Source: Theodoxus fluviatilis (lineage: Eukaryota; Mollusca; Gastropoda; Cycloneritida; Neritidae). From it: 20,000 nucleotides of DNA. The notes below the pieces were generated by a model that was given only the letters and a program-made list of their open reading frames with translations, did not search any database and was not told the DNA's origin. Made by a program: the position numbers and the translations under genes. Within the stretch, counting starts at the first letter, position 1; each line of letters opens with the position of its first letter. The stretch is from contig JAWQFJ010019963.1 in assembly GCA_034096865.1 (NCBI GenBank), positions 45,001 through 65,000 of the forward strand, given 5' to 3'. This document shows positions 1 through 9,532 of the stretch, piece by piece.

Positions 1-938
1 TGGGTCGCGGTGACGTAGCGTCCATAACCCCCAGCCAGTGGTCGGGGGCCCTGGGCGCACCAAATCTGCAACGCACACCACGTCACTCAGGGACCAGAGT
101 CCGCTAACTGCACGTGCAACAAGCAATACGTCATTCAAGGCCCGAACACACTCGGGTCAGCCTGAAACCCACTACGTCAGTCAGAGTTCCAAGGATCAAA
201 TAAGTTACAAAGACAAGCAGCTCGTGAATTGAAAAACTGACACCACTGGGACAGAGACCGAAAAATTAGAGACACTGGGGGCAGGCAAAGATGAAAGAAC
301 TCTCAACCTAGCTGGCGTCACATCTTGCTAGTCTGAAGCCCGTTGCACACGCAGCTTCACGCGTCGTCGCAAGGTGGCGAGAGATTACAGTCGCTTGCAG
401 CAACCCCAGGCAAACTTGTGTAGTCTTCCATAAAGTCGGCTTATGGCGGTCGAAATATGCATTCATTCATTCATTCAGCTGTTTTATCAAATGTCCTGAT
501 CTCGATAGAGCTCAGTCAGTTTCTTCCTCTCAGCGTCCGGCATTGTGCAGCCATCGACTGATGTTCGCGACGCGATTCATAACGAAAGTTTCCACTCCAA
601 TCTATAAATATACTCTCCAAAAGTATTTGGAATTTTCCCAAACGGATGTGAAAAGTTTGAGATATTCTAATTACAAATCTAAGGAAACCAACATTTAAAT
701 TTTGCTGTATATAGTTTTTGAGCTGTACGTTTGGGGAAAATAAAAAAGAAAATGTACGTGCTATGGTGGCTATTCTGAATAATTAACAGATGGCTTCTTC
801 TTTTTTTCACTGAGCAAAAGTGGTTTTCATTTATTTTCATGTCTATGTTTGAATTGCCATGTATGAAAGTTTGAAAACTCATTGCCGTAACCCATGTCTC
901 CCCCTAAGCTAACGTATTACAAACATTAGTTTCGCTCC
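1..938. other. Unique non-coding stretch
   Basis: I see no convincing exon, RNA gene or mobile element here. The longest open frames are short and compositionally unremarkable. The first 180 bases carry four TGACGT/ACGTCA hexamers (11-16, 80-85, 128-133, 174-179); the last three are spaced 46-48 bases apart and look like a degenerate short tandem repeat. The stretch becomes AT-rich from about 600 to 850 and then runs directly into the 46-bp minisatellite. Confidence 0.6.
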
Positions 939-2042
939 TTTTCTGTCGTTCCACTCATCTCCCTTGTTCCCATCTCTCCTCTCCTTTTCTGTCGTTCCAC
1001 TCATCCTCCTTGTTCCCATCTCTCCTCTACTTTTCTGTCGTTCCACTCATCCTCCTTGTTCCCATCTCTCCTCTCCTTTTCTGTCGTTCCACTCATCCTA
1101 CTCGTTCCCACCTCTCCTCTCCTTTTCTGTCGTTCCACTCATCCTCCTTGTTCCCATCTCTCCTCTCCTTTTCTGTCGTTCCACTCATCTCCCTTGTTCC
1201 CATCTCTCCTCTCCTTTTCTGTCGTTCCACTCATCCTCCTTGTTCCCATCTCTCCTCTCCTTTTCTGTCGTTCCACTCATCCTCCTTGTTCCCATCTCTC
1301 CTCTCCTTTTCTGTCGTTCCACTCATCCTCCTCGTTCCCACCTCTCCTCTCCTTTTCTGTCGTTCCACTCATCCTCCTTGTTCCCATCTCTCCTCTCCTT
1401 TTCTGTCGTTCCACTCATCCTCCTTGTTCCCATCTCTCCTCTCCTTTTCTGTCGTTCCACTCATCCTCCTTGTTCCCATCTCTCCTCTCCTTTTCTGTCG
1501 TTCCACTCATCCTCCTTGTTCCCATCTCTCCTCTCCTTTTCTGTCGTTCCACTCATCTCCCTTGTTCCCATCTCTCCTCTCCTTTTCTGTCGTTCCACTC
1601 ATCCTCCTTGTTCCCATCTCTCCTCTCCTTTTCTGTCGTTCCACTCATCCTCCTTGTTCCCATCTCTCCTCTCCTTTTCTGTCGTTCCACTCATCTCCCT
1701 TGTTCCCATCTCTCCTCTCCTTTTCTGTCGTTCCACTCATCTCCCTTGTTCCCATCTCTCCTCTCCTTTTCTGTCGTTCCACTCATCCTCCTTGTTCCCA
1801 TCTCTCCTCTCCTTTTCTGTCGTTCCACTCATCCTCCTTGTTCCCATCTCTCCTCTCCTTTTCCGTCGTTCCACTCATCCTCCTTGTTCCCATCTCTCCT
1901 CTCCTTTTCTGTCGTTCCACTTATCCTCCTTGTTCCCATCTCTCCTCTCCTTTTCTGTCGTTCCACTCATCCTCCTTGTTCCCATCTCTCCTCTCCTTTT
2001 CTGTCGTTCCACTCATCCTCCTTGTTCCCATCTCTCCTCTCC
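939..2042. repeat. 46-bp minisatellite, 24 copies
   Basis: Twenty-four consecutive 46-base units begin with TTTTCTGTCGTTCCACTCAT and end with CATCTCTCCTCTCC; a six-base stub follows at 2043. Units are almost identical. The main variation is CATCCTCCTTG versus CATCTCCCTTG, plus two units with CGTTCCCACC (units 4 and 9). Because 46 is not a multiple of three, each forward frame cycles through all three phases and stays open, which produces three overlapping hydrophobic pseudo-proteins of 346-382 codons. These are not genes. Single-base variants include C at 1863 (unit 21) and T at 1921 (unit 22). The strand is pyrimidine-rich (C+T). Confidence 0.97.
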
Positions 2043-2116
2043 TTTTCTAGCGTCCTCTCCCTCCATTCACTCGATCTGTTGTTGAAAACCTGTTTGTATT
2101 TATGTTTTCTTTCAAG

Positions 2117-2302
2117 CTCATTGCAAGACAGGATTGGCCTACTCGGGAAGACTTCGAACACGTTGTATGTTGGGCGCCACACCAGCAGAAGATGGAGGAA
2201 GTGAGGGTTGCTACTGAAGCTACAAAAAGCCACCTGCTTCCAGACGAAGCAACATGGATGTACACTGAGAGCTCTGTCATGGTCATCAAGTTCCGTGCTT
2301 GA
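2117..2302 (+). CDS. Possible 3'-terminal coding exon, unidentified
   Basis: After a T-rich tract ending in TTTCAAG (AG at 2115-2116), a 61-codon open segment runs to a TGA at 2300-2302. It has ordinary mixed composition: an acidic/aromatic stretch (DWPTREDFEHVVCWAPHQQ), a charged helix-like middle (KMEEVRVATEATK) and an end reading SSVMVIKFRA. It differs from the low-complexity DNA on both sides and could be the last exon of a plus-strand gene whose upstream exons lie left of the minisatellite. I recognise no family and see no AATAAA in the next 100 bases. A chance open frame or an exon relic is quite possible. Confidence 0.28.
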   Translation, partial: LIARQDWPTREDFEHVVCWAPHQQKMEEVRVATEATKSHLLPDEATWMYTESSVMVIKFRA

Positions 2303-2518
2303 CCTCTGACCTTTCTAATAGTCAAACCAATCAGGGCCAACAGTCTGCACGCTTCATTCATTGCCTTACTTTTCATGTTCCCTTTTCTCACTGGTGGTGT
2401 GCCTCACGCCCCTGAATTTCTGTCGTACGAGCAATCCTTTGCTTTCTGTCTCTCGTCTGGAGTCCGTCCGTCCCTTTGATCGCCAGCTCATCGGTATATC
2501 TATGCATTTCTCCTCACT
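2303..2518. other. Unique spacer, nothing recognised
   Basis: Mixed-composition DNA between the possible exon and the TCTG microsatellite. I see no gene, RNA or repeat in it. Confidence 0.5.
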
Positions 2519-2597
2519 GTCTCTCTGTCTTTCTGTCTGTCTTTCTTTCTGTCTGTCTTCCTTTCTGTCTGTCTGTCTGTCTGTCTGTCTGCCTGCC

Positions 2598-2634
<37 letters not shown>

Positions 2635-2645
2635 GCCTGCCTGCC

Positions 2646-2708
<63 letters not shown>

Positions 2709-2709
2709 G
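2519..2709. repeat. (TCTG)n microsatellite running into (TC)n
   Basis: A long tetranucleotide tract of TGTC/TCTG with TGCC and TTTC interruptions covers about 2519-2688 and passes without a break into (TC)n at 2688-2709. All frames look open as artificial Cys/Leu/Ser-rich peptides. Confidence 0.95.
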
Positions 2710-2741
2710 AGTGTGTGCGTGCATGTGTGTGTGTGTGTGTT

Positions 2742-2822
<81 letters not shown>

Positions 2823-2862
2823 CTGTGTGTGTGTGTGTGTGTGTGGGTCTGTGTGTGTGTAA
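2710..2862. repeat. (GT)n microsatellite
   Basis: A GT dinucleotide tract with a few TTTG and GGTC interruptions. It directly follows the TCTG/TC tract, so 2519-2862 forms one compound microsatellite. Alternating purine-pyrimidine sequence of this length is prone to Z-DNA. Confidence 0.95.
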
Positions 2863-2896
2863 GCGAATCTGCCTGCCTACCTGTCTGACTCCTTAA

Positions 2897-2899
2897 CTC

Positions 2900-2993
<94 letters not shown>
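2897..2993. repeat. (CT)n microsatellite
   Basis: A nearly pure CT tract with one CG interruption near its start (2911). It is followed by a CA/CG alternating segment. Confidence 0.95.
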
Positions 2994-2995
<2 letters not shown>

Positions 2996-3000
2996 GCATA

Positions 3001-3072
3001 CACAGAGAATCACACGCGCATACGCAACCGCGCGCACGCGCGCTCGCGCACACACACACACACGCGCGCGCT
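3001..3072. repeat. Alternating CA/CG segment, Z-DNA prone
   Basis: About 70 bases of almost strictly alternating pyrimidine-purine sequence, including CGCGCACGCGCGCTCGCGCA followed by (CA)n and CGCGCGCG. It contains no open coding signal. The next 170 bases, to 3300, hold loose TTCG/TTCA-type repeats such as TTCATTCGTTCGTTCACTCA. Confidence 0.75.
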
Positions 3073-3134
3073 TGCTCAACTGTTACTTTGAAACCGTAAT
3101 CAGCTCTGGACCGCTGCAATATATTGGTATTGGT

Positions 3135-3300
3135 TTGTTTACTTGTTGTTCCTTCCGTCATTCGTGATTTTGTTCGTTCATTTGCTCTTTCGTGATTTGA
3201 TTTGTTCATTCTTTTTTCATTCGTTCGTTCACTCAGTCGCTTGCTCGCTCATGCGTTTTTTTAAATTCATTCATTCGTTCGATTGTTCGTCCGTTTGTTT
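3135..3300. repeat. Degenerate TTCG/TTCA tetranucleotide repeat
   Basis: A low-complexity T-rich stretch with repeated TTCATTCG, GTTCGTTC and GCTTGCTCGCTC motifs. It lies inside what would be the first intron of the minus-strand esterase-like gene. Confidence 0.55.
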
Positions 3301-3308
3301 TCCCCTAC

Positions 3309-3518
3309 CTGGTGGCCTTGGCGTAGGGAATGCCCAGGAAGCTGTGTGAGCCCTGGTTGAGGGAAAGGGCGACGGTGCGGCCTCCCTCCACCAGCCCTGA
3401 CTCCGTCTCCACCACGGGGCCCCCTTGGGCCAGGGGCACATTGCCCCCCCACAAGGAACAGCAGGGGCATCAGCAGTGCCCATTGGGAAAGACCTCTCGG
3501 AAAGGGCTGGGACTTCAT
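3309..3518 (-). pseudogene. First coding exon of a secreted carboxylesterase/cholinesterase-like gene, frame-broken
   Basis: Read on the minus strand, ATG at 3518 opens a peptide with a textbook signal sequence: a basic start (MKSQPFPRG) then the hydrophobic core WALLMPLLFLVGG. After a G7 run (C7 on the plus strand, 3444-3450) the reading shifts by one base. In the shifted frame the sequence reads VETESGLVEGG and, further on, SFLGIPYAKAT. This is the conserved N-terminal type-B carboxylesterase pattern (G-x-V-x-G, then F-x-G-I-P-Y-A). The exon ends at a good donor, AG|GTAGGG (GT at 3307-3308). Family members are secreted or GPI-anchored alpha/beta hydrolases; the catalytic Ser, acidic residue and His lie in later exons, which I do not find in the remaining 3.3 kb. 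The break is either a sequencing error in the homopolymer or true pseudogenisation. The family call is strong; whether the gene is functional is open. Confidence 0.75.
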
Positions 3519-3724
3519 GGTCACCTGCAATGCATTCAGAACATTCTTTTGCAATGTTTGCACTTCGGGGCGTTGGTACCACTGTGGGCTGGGGGTGAGA
3601 ACAGATCCACGGCACCCCCGGCACTCACGGATCGGGTTTGTTTGAAGCGATTGACCTGAGAATTCGACTCTTGACTTACTCTCACTCCAGCAGAGGCTGC
3701 TTGGAGTTGTCAATGGCCTCACGT

Positions 3725-4049
3725 GGTCTGCAAGAGATGTTAGGGTCTGCAAGGGATGTTAGGGTCTGCAAGGAATGTTAGGGTCTGCAAGGAATGTTAG
3801 GGTCTGCAAGGAATGTTAGGGTCTGCAAGGGATGTTAGGGTCTGCAAGGAATGTTAGGGTCTGCAAGGAATGTTAGGGTCTGCAAGGAATGTTAGGGTCT
3901 GCAAGGGATGTTAGGGTCTGCAAGGAATGTTAGGGTCTGCAAGGGATGTTAGGGTCTGCAAGGAATGTTAGGGTCTGCAAGGAATGTTAGGGTCTGCAAG
4001 GAATGTTAGGGTCTGCAAGGAATGTTAGGGTCTGCAAGGAATGTTAGGG
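3725..4049. repeat. 19-bp minisatellite, 17 copies
   Basis: Seventeen units of GGGTCTGCAAGGAATGTTA. Most differ only at one purine: AGGAATG in most units, AGGGATG in units 2, 6, 10 and 12, and AGAGATG in unit 1. Each unit junction creates TTAGGG, which resembles the animal telomere hexamer, but the period is 19, so this is not telomeric. The array starts about 205 bases upstream of the esterase-like ATG, so it lies in its 5' flank. Confidence 0.96.
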
Positions 4050-4740
4050 CGTAGAGTTCTATCTAGTTATCCGTTGTTCTGGTGTTGAGCATGTTTGCTA
4101 CCAACCATAGACATCCAGAGAAACATTCACATAAACTCCTGTGTAAGAGGGGTACTAAAATGCTGAAAGAATATTGTTATTCGTCTTCTTTATGACTTCT
4201 AGATTGTATTGCATGATAATGCCAAGAACAAACATCATTCCCTCCAATGTTGCTGCTTGGGTTGCGTAAATGAGAACTGTTCCGTAGTACCTTCTACAAT
4301 GTAATTTCCAAAGCAGTTTCCTTTTATATAAGTGTACTGCGAGACGTTAAACTTTCCTAAATATCAATCGCTGGTCCGAAGCCTGCAGTTTATACGTACA
4401 TACACAGCATTTAACTCGATGCATCATTTTAAGTAGACATGCTTTCTTTTTCAATTAGGATTGATAAAGCTCCAATAGAAATTAAAGTTCAATCCATTTA
4501 GTGGTAAAAGTGCCCATAGAAGATGCAGAGATATGTGAGAATGGATGTTCGATACAGGCAGCGGAGACACAAGAAATAACAAACCTGTGTCGCTCTGATG
4601 GACGCACTGCGTGAAGGTATGACGACTCGCTTTTCTGCTGACTGGCTGATTTCTCCTCCACAGGTCTGTCACGAGCTCCTTCTCCGTCCTGAGACAGCCC
4701 TCGTTTCCCAGTGGCCCTTGTCTACCCTCTCCTTGCAAGC
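4050..4740. other. Unique AT-rich spacer
   Basis: No exon, RNA or repeat that I can support. Open frames are short and have no recognisable similarity. Confidence 0.5.
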
Positions 4741-5040
4741 CCCGTTCTTTTATCATCTCCTCCAGCCCTTACGTCAGCACCCTGCACCAAGCCACCACCC
4801 GTTCACCCCCTTCCCCCTCATTTGCAATTCCACGTCCCTTGTCTTTTCTCGTCTCGTCCAAGTTCTCTCCTTCCTTTCAGCAACCGTTCTTCCTCACCAG
4901 CGGCCATGCACATGGCACTTCAACCCCCCCCCCACACACACACACACTCCCACCACCACCCTTCCTCCCCCCCCCCCCCTCCACCCACTTTCCACCTTCA
5001 CCCTCACCGCCCCCTCTCATTCCACACATTGACACATCTT
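4741..5040. repeat. C-rich pyrimidine low-complexity region
   Basis: A strongly C/T-biased stretch with C-runs, including one of about 14 C near 4967-4979, and a short CA repeat at 4932-4948. It produces proline-rich open frames in several phases. Composition explains these, so I do not call a gene. Confidence 0.6.
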
Positions 5041-5498
5041 GACGAATAATCTGGAGCAACGGTCGCTTCAAGCTCTGATGTTGATCTTCACTGCACGCCG
5101 TCCCAGTAGCAGATAAGGGGATGCGCACTCTGGGACACGACCTACTTCCACGAGGAAACGACGTGTTACTTGCTTGCGCCTCCTTGTCTGCCGTGACAGT
5201 TACCTCAAGCTGCCCCCAAGAGCGAATTAAAAAAACAAGAGGGTGGACATTACAGTCAGACAAAGTCCGAAGATGGTCGGAGAGATCGCTGTGCACACCT
5301 TAGCTCCTTTCTATCGCCATGACAAAGGCCTCATTTACACTACAACACTTTCCACGAAAACTTTTCTCCTAGACCTAAATGTTAGACGTAGAGGTACACA
5401 ACAATCTTACTTTGACCTATATATGAACTTTGTGAACCTCTTACAGAAGTGCATAAAGTAAGCTTCAGCAGGTTTTTTCTTACATTAAATAGACGGAC
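5041..5498. other. Unique spacer, nothing recognised
   Basis: Mixed-composition DNA. Short frames on both strands show no motif, splice structure or family resemblance that I can support. Confidence 0.45.
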
Positions 5499-5634
5499 AA
5501 ATACGCACACACACGGACGCATACGCTGCACACACGCACGCACACACGCAAACTCACACACACACTGACTCACACAAACACACACGCACACACACATACA
5601 CACACATACACACAAGCACAGACTTGCACACACG

Positions 5635-5698
<64 letters not shown>
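5499..5698. repeat. (CA)n microsatellite
   Basis: An interrupted CA tract (CACG, CATA, CACTGA insertions) becomes a pure (AC)n run from about 5640 to 5694. The LINE fragment begins shortly after it. Confidence 0.95.
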
Positions 5699-5700
<2 letters not shown>

Positions 5701-5747
5701 TGCACGTAGTATCGATCAATCATTGAATCAATCAAGCATCGACCCAA

Positions 5748-6061
5748 ACAGCTGGGAATGCATAGCTGCGGACAGAGAGGCATCGTCTTTGGCTGTGAGC
5801 GTGGAGACAGGGAGGGCTGAGGAGGCGAGACGGCTCAACTACCACATGCACAAGAGATTCAGACTTGTGCCATCCCCAAAGTGCTCCTGTGGAGAGGCTG
5901 ACCAGACGGCTGAACACATTCTGCAGGAATGCAGGAACCACCGGCTGCTGCGAGAGGACGTTTGGCCACAACCAGCAAGCATTCAGGAAAAGCTGTACGG
6001 CAGGGTGGAATCTCTCCAGAAGACAGCCCATTTCATCCTTGACTCTAAAATCCAAGTGTGA
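5748..6061 (+). mobile_element. 5'-truncated LINE: C-terminal part of a reverse-transcriptase ORF
   Basis: An open segment ends at TGA 6059-6061. From about 5840 it reads LNYHMHKRFRLVPSP, then a zinc-binding C-x-C-x8-H-x4-C array (CSCGEADQTAEHILQEC), then HRLLREDVWPQ and AHFILDSKIQV. This zinc array and the length after it are typical of the tail of non-LTR retrotransposon pol proteins, downstream of the polymerase domain. The part before about 5840 fits the family poorly and may be unrelated flanking sequence or a rearrangement. Reverse-transcriptase catalytic motifs are absent because the copy is truncated. It is followed at once by a GAA simple repeat, the expected 3' tail. Confidence 0.8.
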
Positions 6062-6099
6062 TGGCGTTCGAGAAGAAGAAGAAGAAGAAGAAGAAGAAG
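6062..6099 (+). repeat. (GAA)n tail of the LINE fragment
   Basis: After the stop codon come a few bases (TGGCGTTCGA) and nine to ten GAA units ending at about 6099. Position and purity fit a simple-repeat 3' tail made at LINE insertion. Confidence 0.75.
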
Positions 6100-6144
6100 G
6101 AGGCGAGACAAGATCAGCGTGCTGATGAAATTGACAGACGGAGA

Positions 6145-7018
6145 GGAGAGTTGAGTGCCACCAACTCCCTCCGACTCTGCCTGCCTGCAGACAGGAGGAG
6201 AGCTGAGTGCCACCAACTCCCTCCGACTCTGCCTGCCTGCAGACAGGAGGAGAGCTGAGTGCCACCAACTCCCTCCGACTCTGCCTGCAGACAGGAGGAG
6301 AGCTGAGTGCCACCAACTCCCTCCGACTCTGCCTGCCTGCAGACAGGAGGAGAGCTGAGTGCCACCAACTCCCTCCGACTCTGTCTGCCTGCAGACAGGA
6401 GGAGAGCTGAGTGCCACCAACTCCCTCCGACTCTGCCTGCCTGCAGACAGGAGGAGAGCTGAGTGCCACCAACTCCCTCCGACTCTGCCTGCCTGCAGAC
6501 AGGAGGAGAGCTGAGTGCCACCAACTCCCTCCGACTCTGCCTGCCTGCAGACAGGAGGAGAGCTGAGTGCCACCAACTCCCTCCGACTCTGTCTGCCTGC
6601 AGACAGGAGGAGAGCTGAGTGCCACCAACTCCCTCCGACTCTGCCTGCCTGCAGACAGGAGGAGAGCTGAGTGCCACCAACTCCCTCTGACTCTGCCTGC
6701 CTGCAGACAGGAGGAGAGCTGAGTGCCACCAACTCCCTCCGACTCTGCCTGCAGACAGGAGGAGAGCTGAGTGCCACCAACTCCCTCCGACTCTGTCTGC
6801 CTGCAGACAGGAGGAGAGCTGAGTGCCACCAACTCCCTCCGACTCTGCCTGCCTGCAGACATGAGGAGAGTTGAGTGCCACCAACTCCCTCCGACTCTGC
6901 CTGCCTGCAGACAGGAGGAGAGCTGAGTGCCACCAACTCCCTCCGACTCTGCCTGCCTGCAGACAGGAGGAGAGCTGAGTGCCACAACTCCCTCTGACTC
7001 TGTCTGCCTGCAGACAGG
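6145..7018. repeat. 52-bp minisatellite, 17 copies
   Basis: Units carry GAGAGCTGAGTGCCACCAAC, TCCCTCCGACTCTGCCTGCC and TGCAGACAGGAG. The GTGCC landmark occurs at 6155, 6207, 6259, 6307, 6359, 6411, 6463, 6515, 6567, 6619, 6671, 6723, 6771, 6823, 6875, 6927 and 6979. Units 3 and 12 are 48 bases because one CCTG is missing. Units 5, 9, 13 and 17 carry CTGTCTGCC in place of CTGCCTGCC. Since 52 is not a multiple of three, long false frames run through on both strands. The array lies between two LINE fragments. Confidence 0.97.
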
Positions 7019-7862
7019 AACGAACGAACGAACGAACGAACTTGTTTATTGTGCAGGCCAGCGGCCCATTACAATTTTACAAATCAACAACGATATCAGT
7101 GCATTGGCGAGAGAGGTATTCTCGCACATCCCCTTTTTCATTCTAAGAAAAATGAATTGCTTGTCACCGAATGCACCGCGTCTTCCCGCTGTCTGTGTGC
7201 ATGGTACAAGTAGGTGGCAATCGCTCTTATCACTCTCGCATCATTATTTAACATAAGATGTACAAAAGGATCTGTGCTTTTCCAATCAACATACTGTGCC
7301 AAATATCTGCCCTGCAGTTCAGACAAAGCCGGGCAACCCAAAACAAAATGCCGTTCATCTTCAAATACCTCTCGGCACCCGGGACACAAAGGATCGTCGA
7401 CATTTGAGGAGTACCTTAGCTTATGTACAGAAAGATCACTAATACCCATTCGGAAGCGTATGAAGCAATCTCTGAACACTTTCTTATCCAGTGCAAAAAG
7501 GTATTTTTCCACACCAAAACTAGTCTTGATTTCTCTATATAGCACAAATATTTGACTTTCCCTCAACTTGCAAAACCACCGTTCTTTGAACGTCTCAATC
7601 ATTCGCTCCTTCAGTGCTCTCAAAAAATTCCTTTCATCATGTACTCCCTGCGCAATCCAGATGTGCATCATATCATAGCTAGTTAAAATTCCTTTAATCT
7701 TCGTAGCCCAATTCTCACTTCTATCAACGCAAGATAACCGTGCTTTATATACAATATGTGGATATCTAATCTCGTCCATTCTGAGAATCTTCAACCAGTA
7801 CTTTACTCCCAACATCTTAGTTAAAGGACGAAACGGCAGTGTGACAAGAAGTGTCTCGATGT
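7019..7862 (-). mobile_element. 5'-truncated LINE with (TTCG)n tail (copy A)
   Basis: On the minus strand a protein segment is open from about 7861 to the stop at 7138-7140. The first family-like residues are ETLLVTLPFRPLTKML; an in-frame TAA lies just upstream, so homology stops there. Later it reads KVFRDCFIRFRMGISDLSVH and a zinc array C-x2-C-x8-H-x4-C (CPGCREVFEDERHFVLGC), and it ends NSFFLE. This is the region after the polymerase domain in CR1/L2-like non-LTR elements. The roughly 70-base 3' end holds TAATGGGCC-GCT-GGCC and ACAATAAAC, followed by (GTTC)n at 7018-7042. The polymerase and endonuclease domains are lost, so it is not autonomous. Confidence 0.88.
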
Positions 7863-8126
7863 TTATTTACTATGCATTTGAATTACAGGAGAAAGACACG
7901 AATGATCCCACGAGTTCGACATGAAACTGTTTCATGTTCATGTAAATATTGTTTAATCATGTTATAGGTAAATAAGTAAACTTGCCATACAAACTCTACC
8001 CATTACTCCATGTACAACACGATCTCGTGCACGTACAGTTGACGTGATTCTGTTAATTAGAAAATGTTATTTGATAATTGAAATGGGCTGTCGGCTTATC
8101 AATAAACAAATCAATCAATCAATCAA
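7863..8126 (+). mobile_element. LINE 3' end with (AATC)n tail (copy C)
   Basis: Only the last part can be assigned. ATGGGCTGTCGGCTTATC followed by AATAAAC at 8082-8107 matches the terminal motif of copies A, B and E. It is followed by (AATC)n at 8108-8126. Upstream to 7863 the DNA is AT-rich, without an open frame, and could be the element's 3' untranslated region. The left boundary is uncertain; it abuts the truncated 5' end of copy A. Confidence 0.5.
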
Positions 8127-8170
8127 TCTCTGTCTCTGTCTCTCTCTCTGTCTCTCTCTCTTTCTGTCTG
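8127..8170. repeat. Short (CT)/(CTGT) microsatellite
   Basis: CT-rich simple repeat directly continuing from the AATC tail of the preceding element. Confidence 0.85.
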
Positions 8171-8369
8171 CCGAGAATAATTCATTCTTCGTCTAATATG
8201 TGCGGTATACTACTTAAGAGGAGCCTCCAGATTATTCATCGTAAAATGTATTGTGCTCTCGCATTATTTACTCATCTACATTAATTATTTTGACAATATA
8301 ATGTTTTGTATTCGATTGTAATGGGCCAAAGGCCTACACAATAAACTGTTTTGTTGTTGTTGTTGTTGT
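8171..8369 (+). mobile_element. Very short LINE 3' end with (TTG)n tail (copy B)
   Basis: Codons from 8173 read ENNSFFV then TAA (8194-8196), the same C-terminus as copy E (MNNSFFV) and close to copy A (NSFFLE). After a 120-base untranslated region the terminal motif TAATGGGCCAAAGGCCTA, CACAATAAACTG appears (8319-8348), followed by (TTG)n. The GGCC-AAA-GGCC segment can form a short stem-loop. Only about seven codons of the ORF survive, so this is an extreme 5' truncation. Confidence 0.75.
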
Positions 8370-9237
<868 letters not shown>

Positions 9238-9360
9238 ACACATAATGCCTGACATTTTGAGGTTCATATTACACTTGTTGCCTGGATTGCTTTTTAGGCA
9301 ACAAACAAAATGACCTGAGTGAGAGTTTAGACTTGTTTTCGACCAATGCCGGTTACATTC

Positions 9361-9480
9361 TCTGATGAGTGAGTGAGTGATTAATCACAATCCATATTTC
9401 AGCCAATGAGTGATTGATTAATCACATTAAAATGTTCCTGTTTCAATCAATGAGCGAGTTCATATTAATCACATTCTCTG
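9361..9480 (+). repeat. Subterminal degenerate repeat with three ATTAATCACA boxes
   Basis: Three degenerate copies of a unit with ATGAG(T/C)GA..., ATTAATCACA and a T-rich stretch. The ATTAATCACA decamers are at 9380-9389, 9417-9426 and 9463-9472. They lie between the left inverted repeat and the start codon, so they could be promoter or transposase-binding elements; this is inference. Confidence 0.6.
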
Positions 9481-9532
9481 TTGTGGATGCTTGGTGTCAG
9501 ATCATATTCACATTCAGGTCAGTCAGATCAGA

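Noticed and set aside
964..2204. Three overlapping forward frames of 346-382 codons rich in Leu/Ser/Pro
   Set aside because: They are generated by a 46-base repeat whose period is not a multiple of three, so all frames stay open with the same cyclic peptide; no codon-level constraint.
2047..2391. 114-codon minus-strand frame opposite the possible exon
   Set aside because: No motif or splice context; antisense of the better-looking plus-strand segment.
2500..3209. Cys/Val-rich and Arg/Glu-rich frames on both strands
   Set aside because: Translations of TCTG, GT and CT microsatellites.
3725..4049. Telomere-like TTAGGG repeats
   Set aside because: TTAGGG occurs once per 19-base unit; the period is not six, so it is a minisatellite, not telomeric DNA.
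4598..5049. Proline-rich forward frames in three phases
   Set aside because: Explained by C/T-biased composition; no conserved motif or splice structure.
5732..6987. Minus-strand frames of 256-417 codons (repeated LSSCLQAGRVGGSWW-like peptides)
   Set aside because: Product of the 52-base minisatellite in three phases plus antisense of the LINE fragment; not a gene.
3725..7018. CRISPR-like arrays (regular repeats)
   Set aside because: The arrays are head-to-tail tandem repeats without unique spacers, in animal-type DNA.
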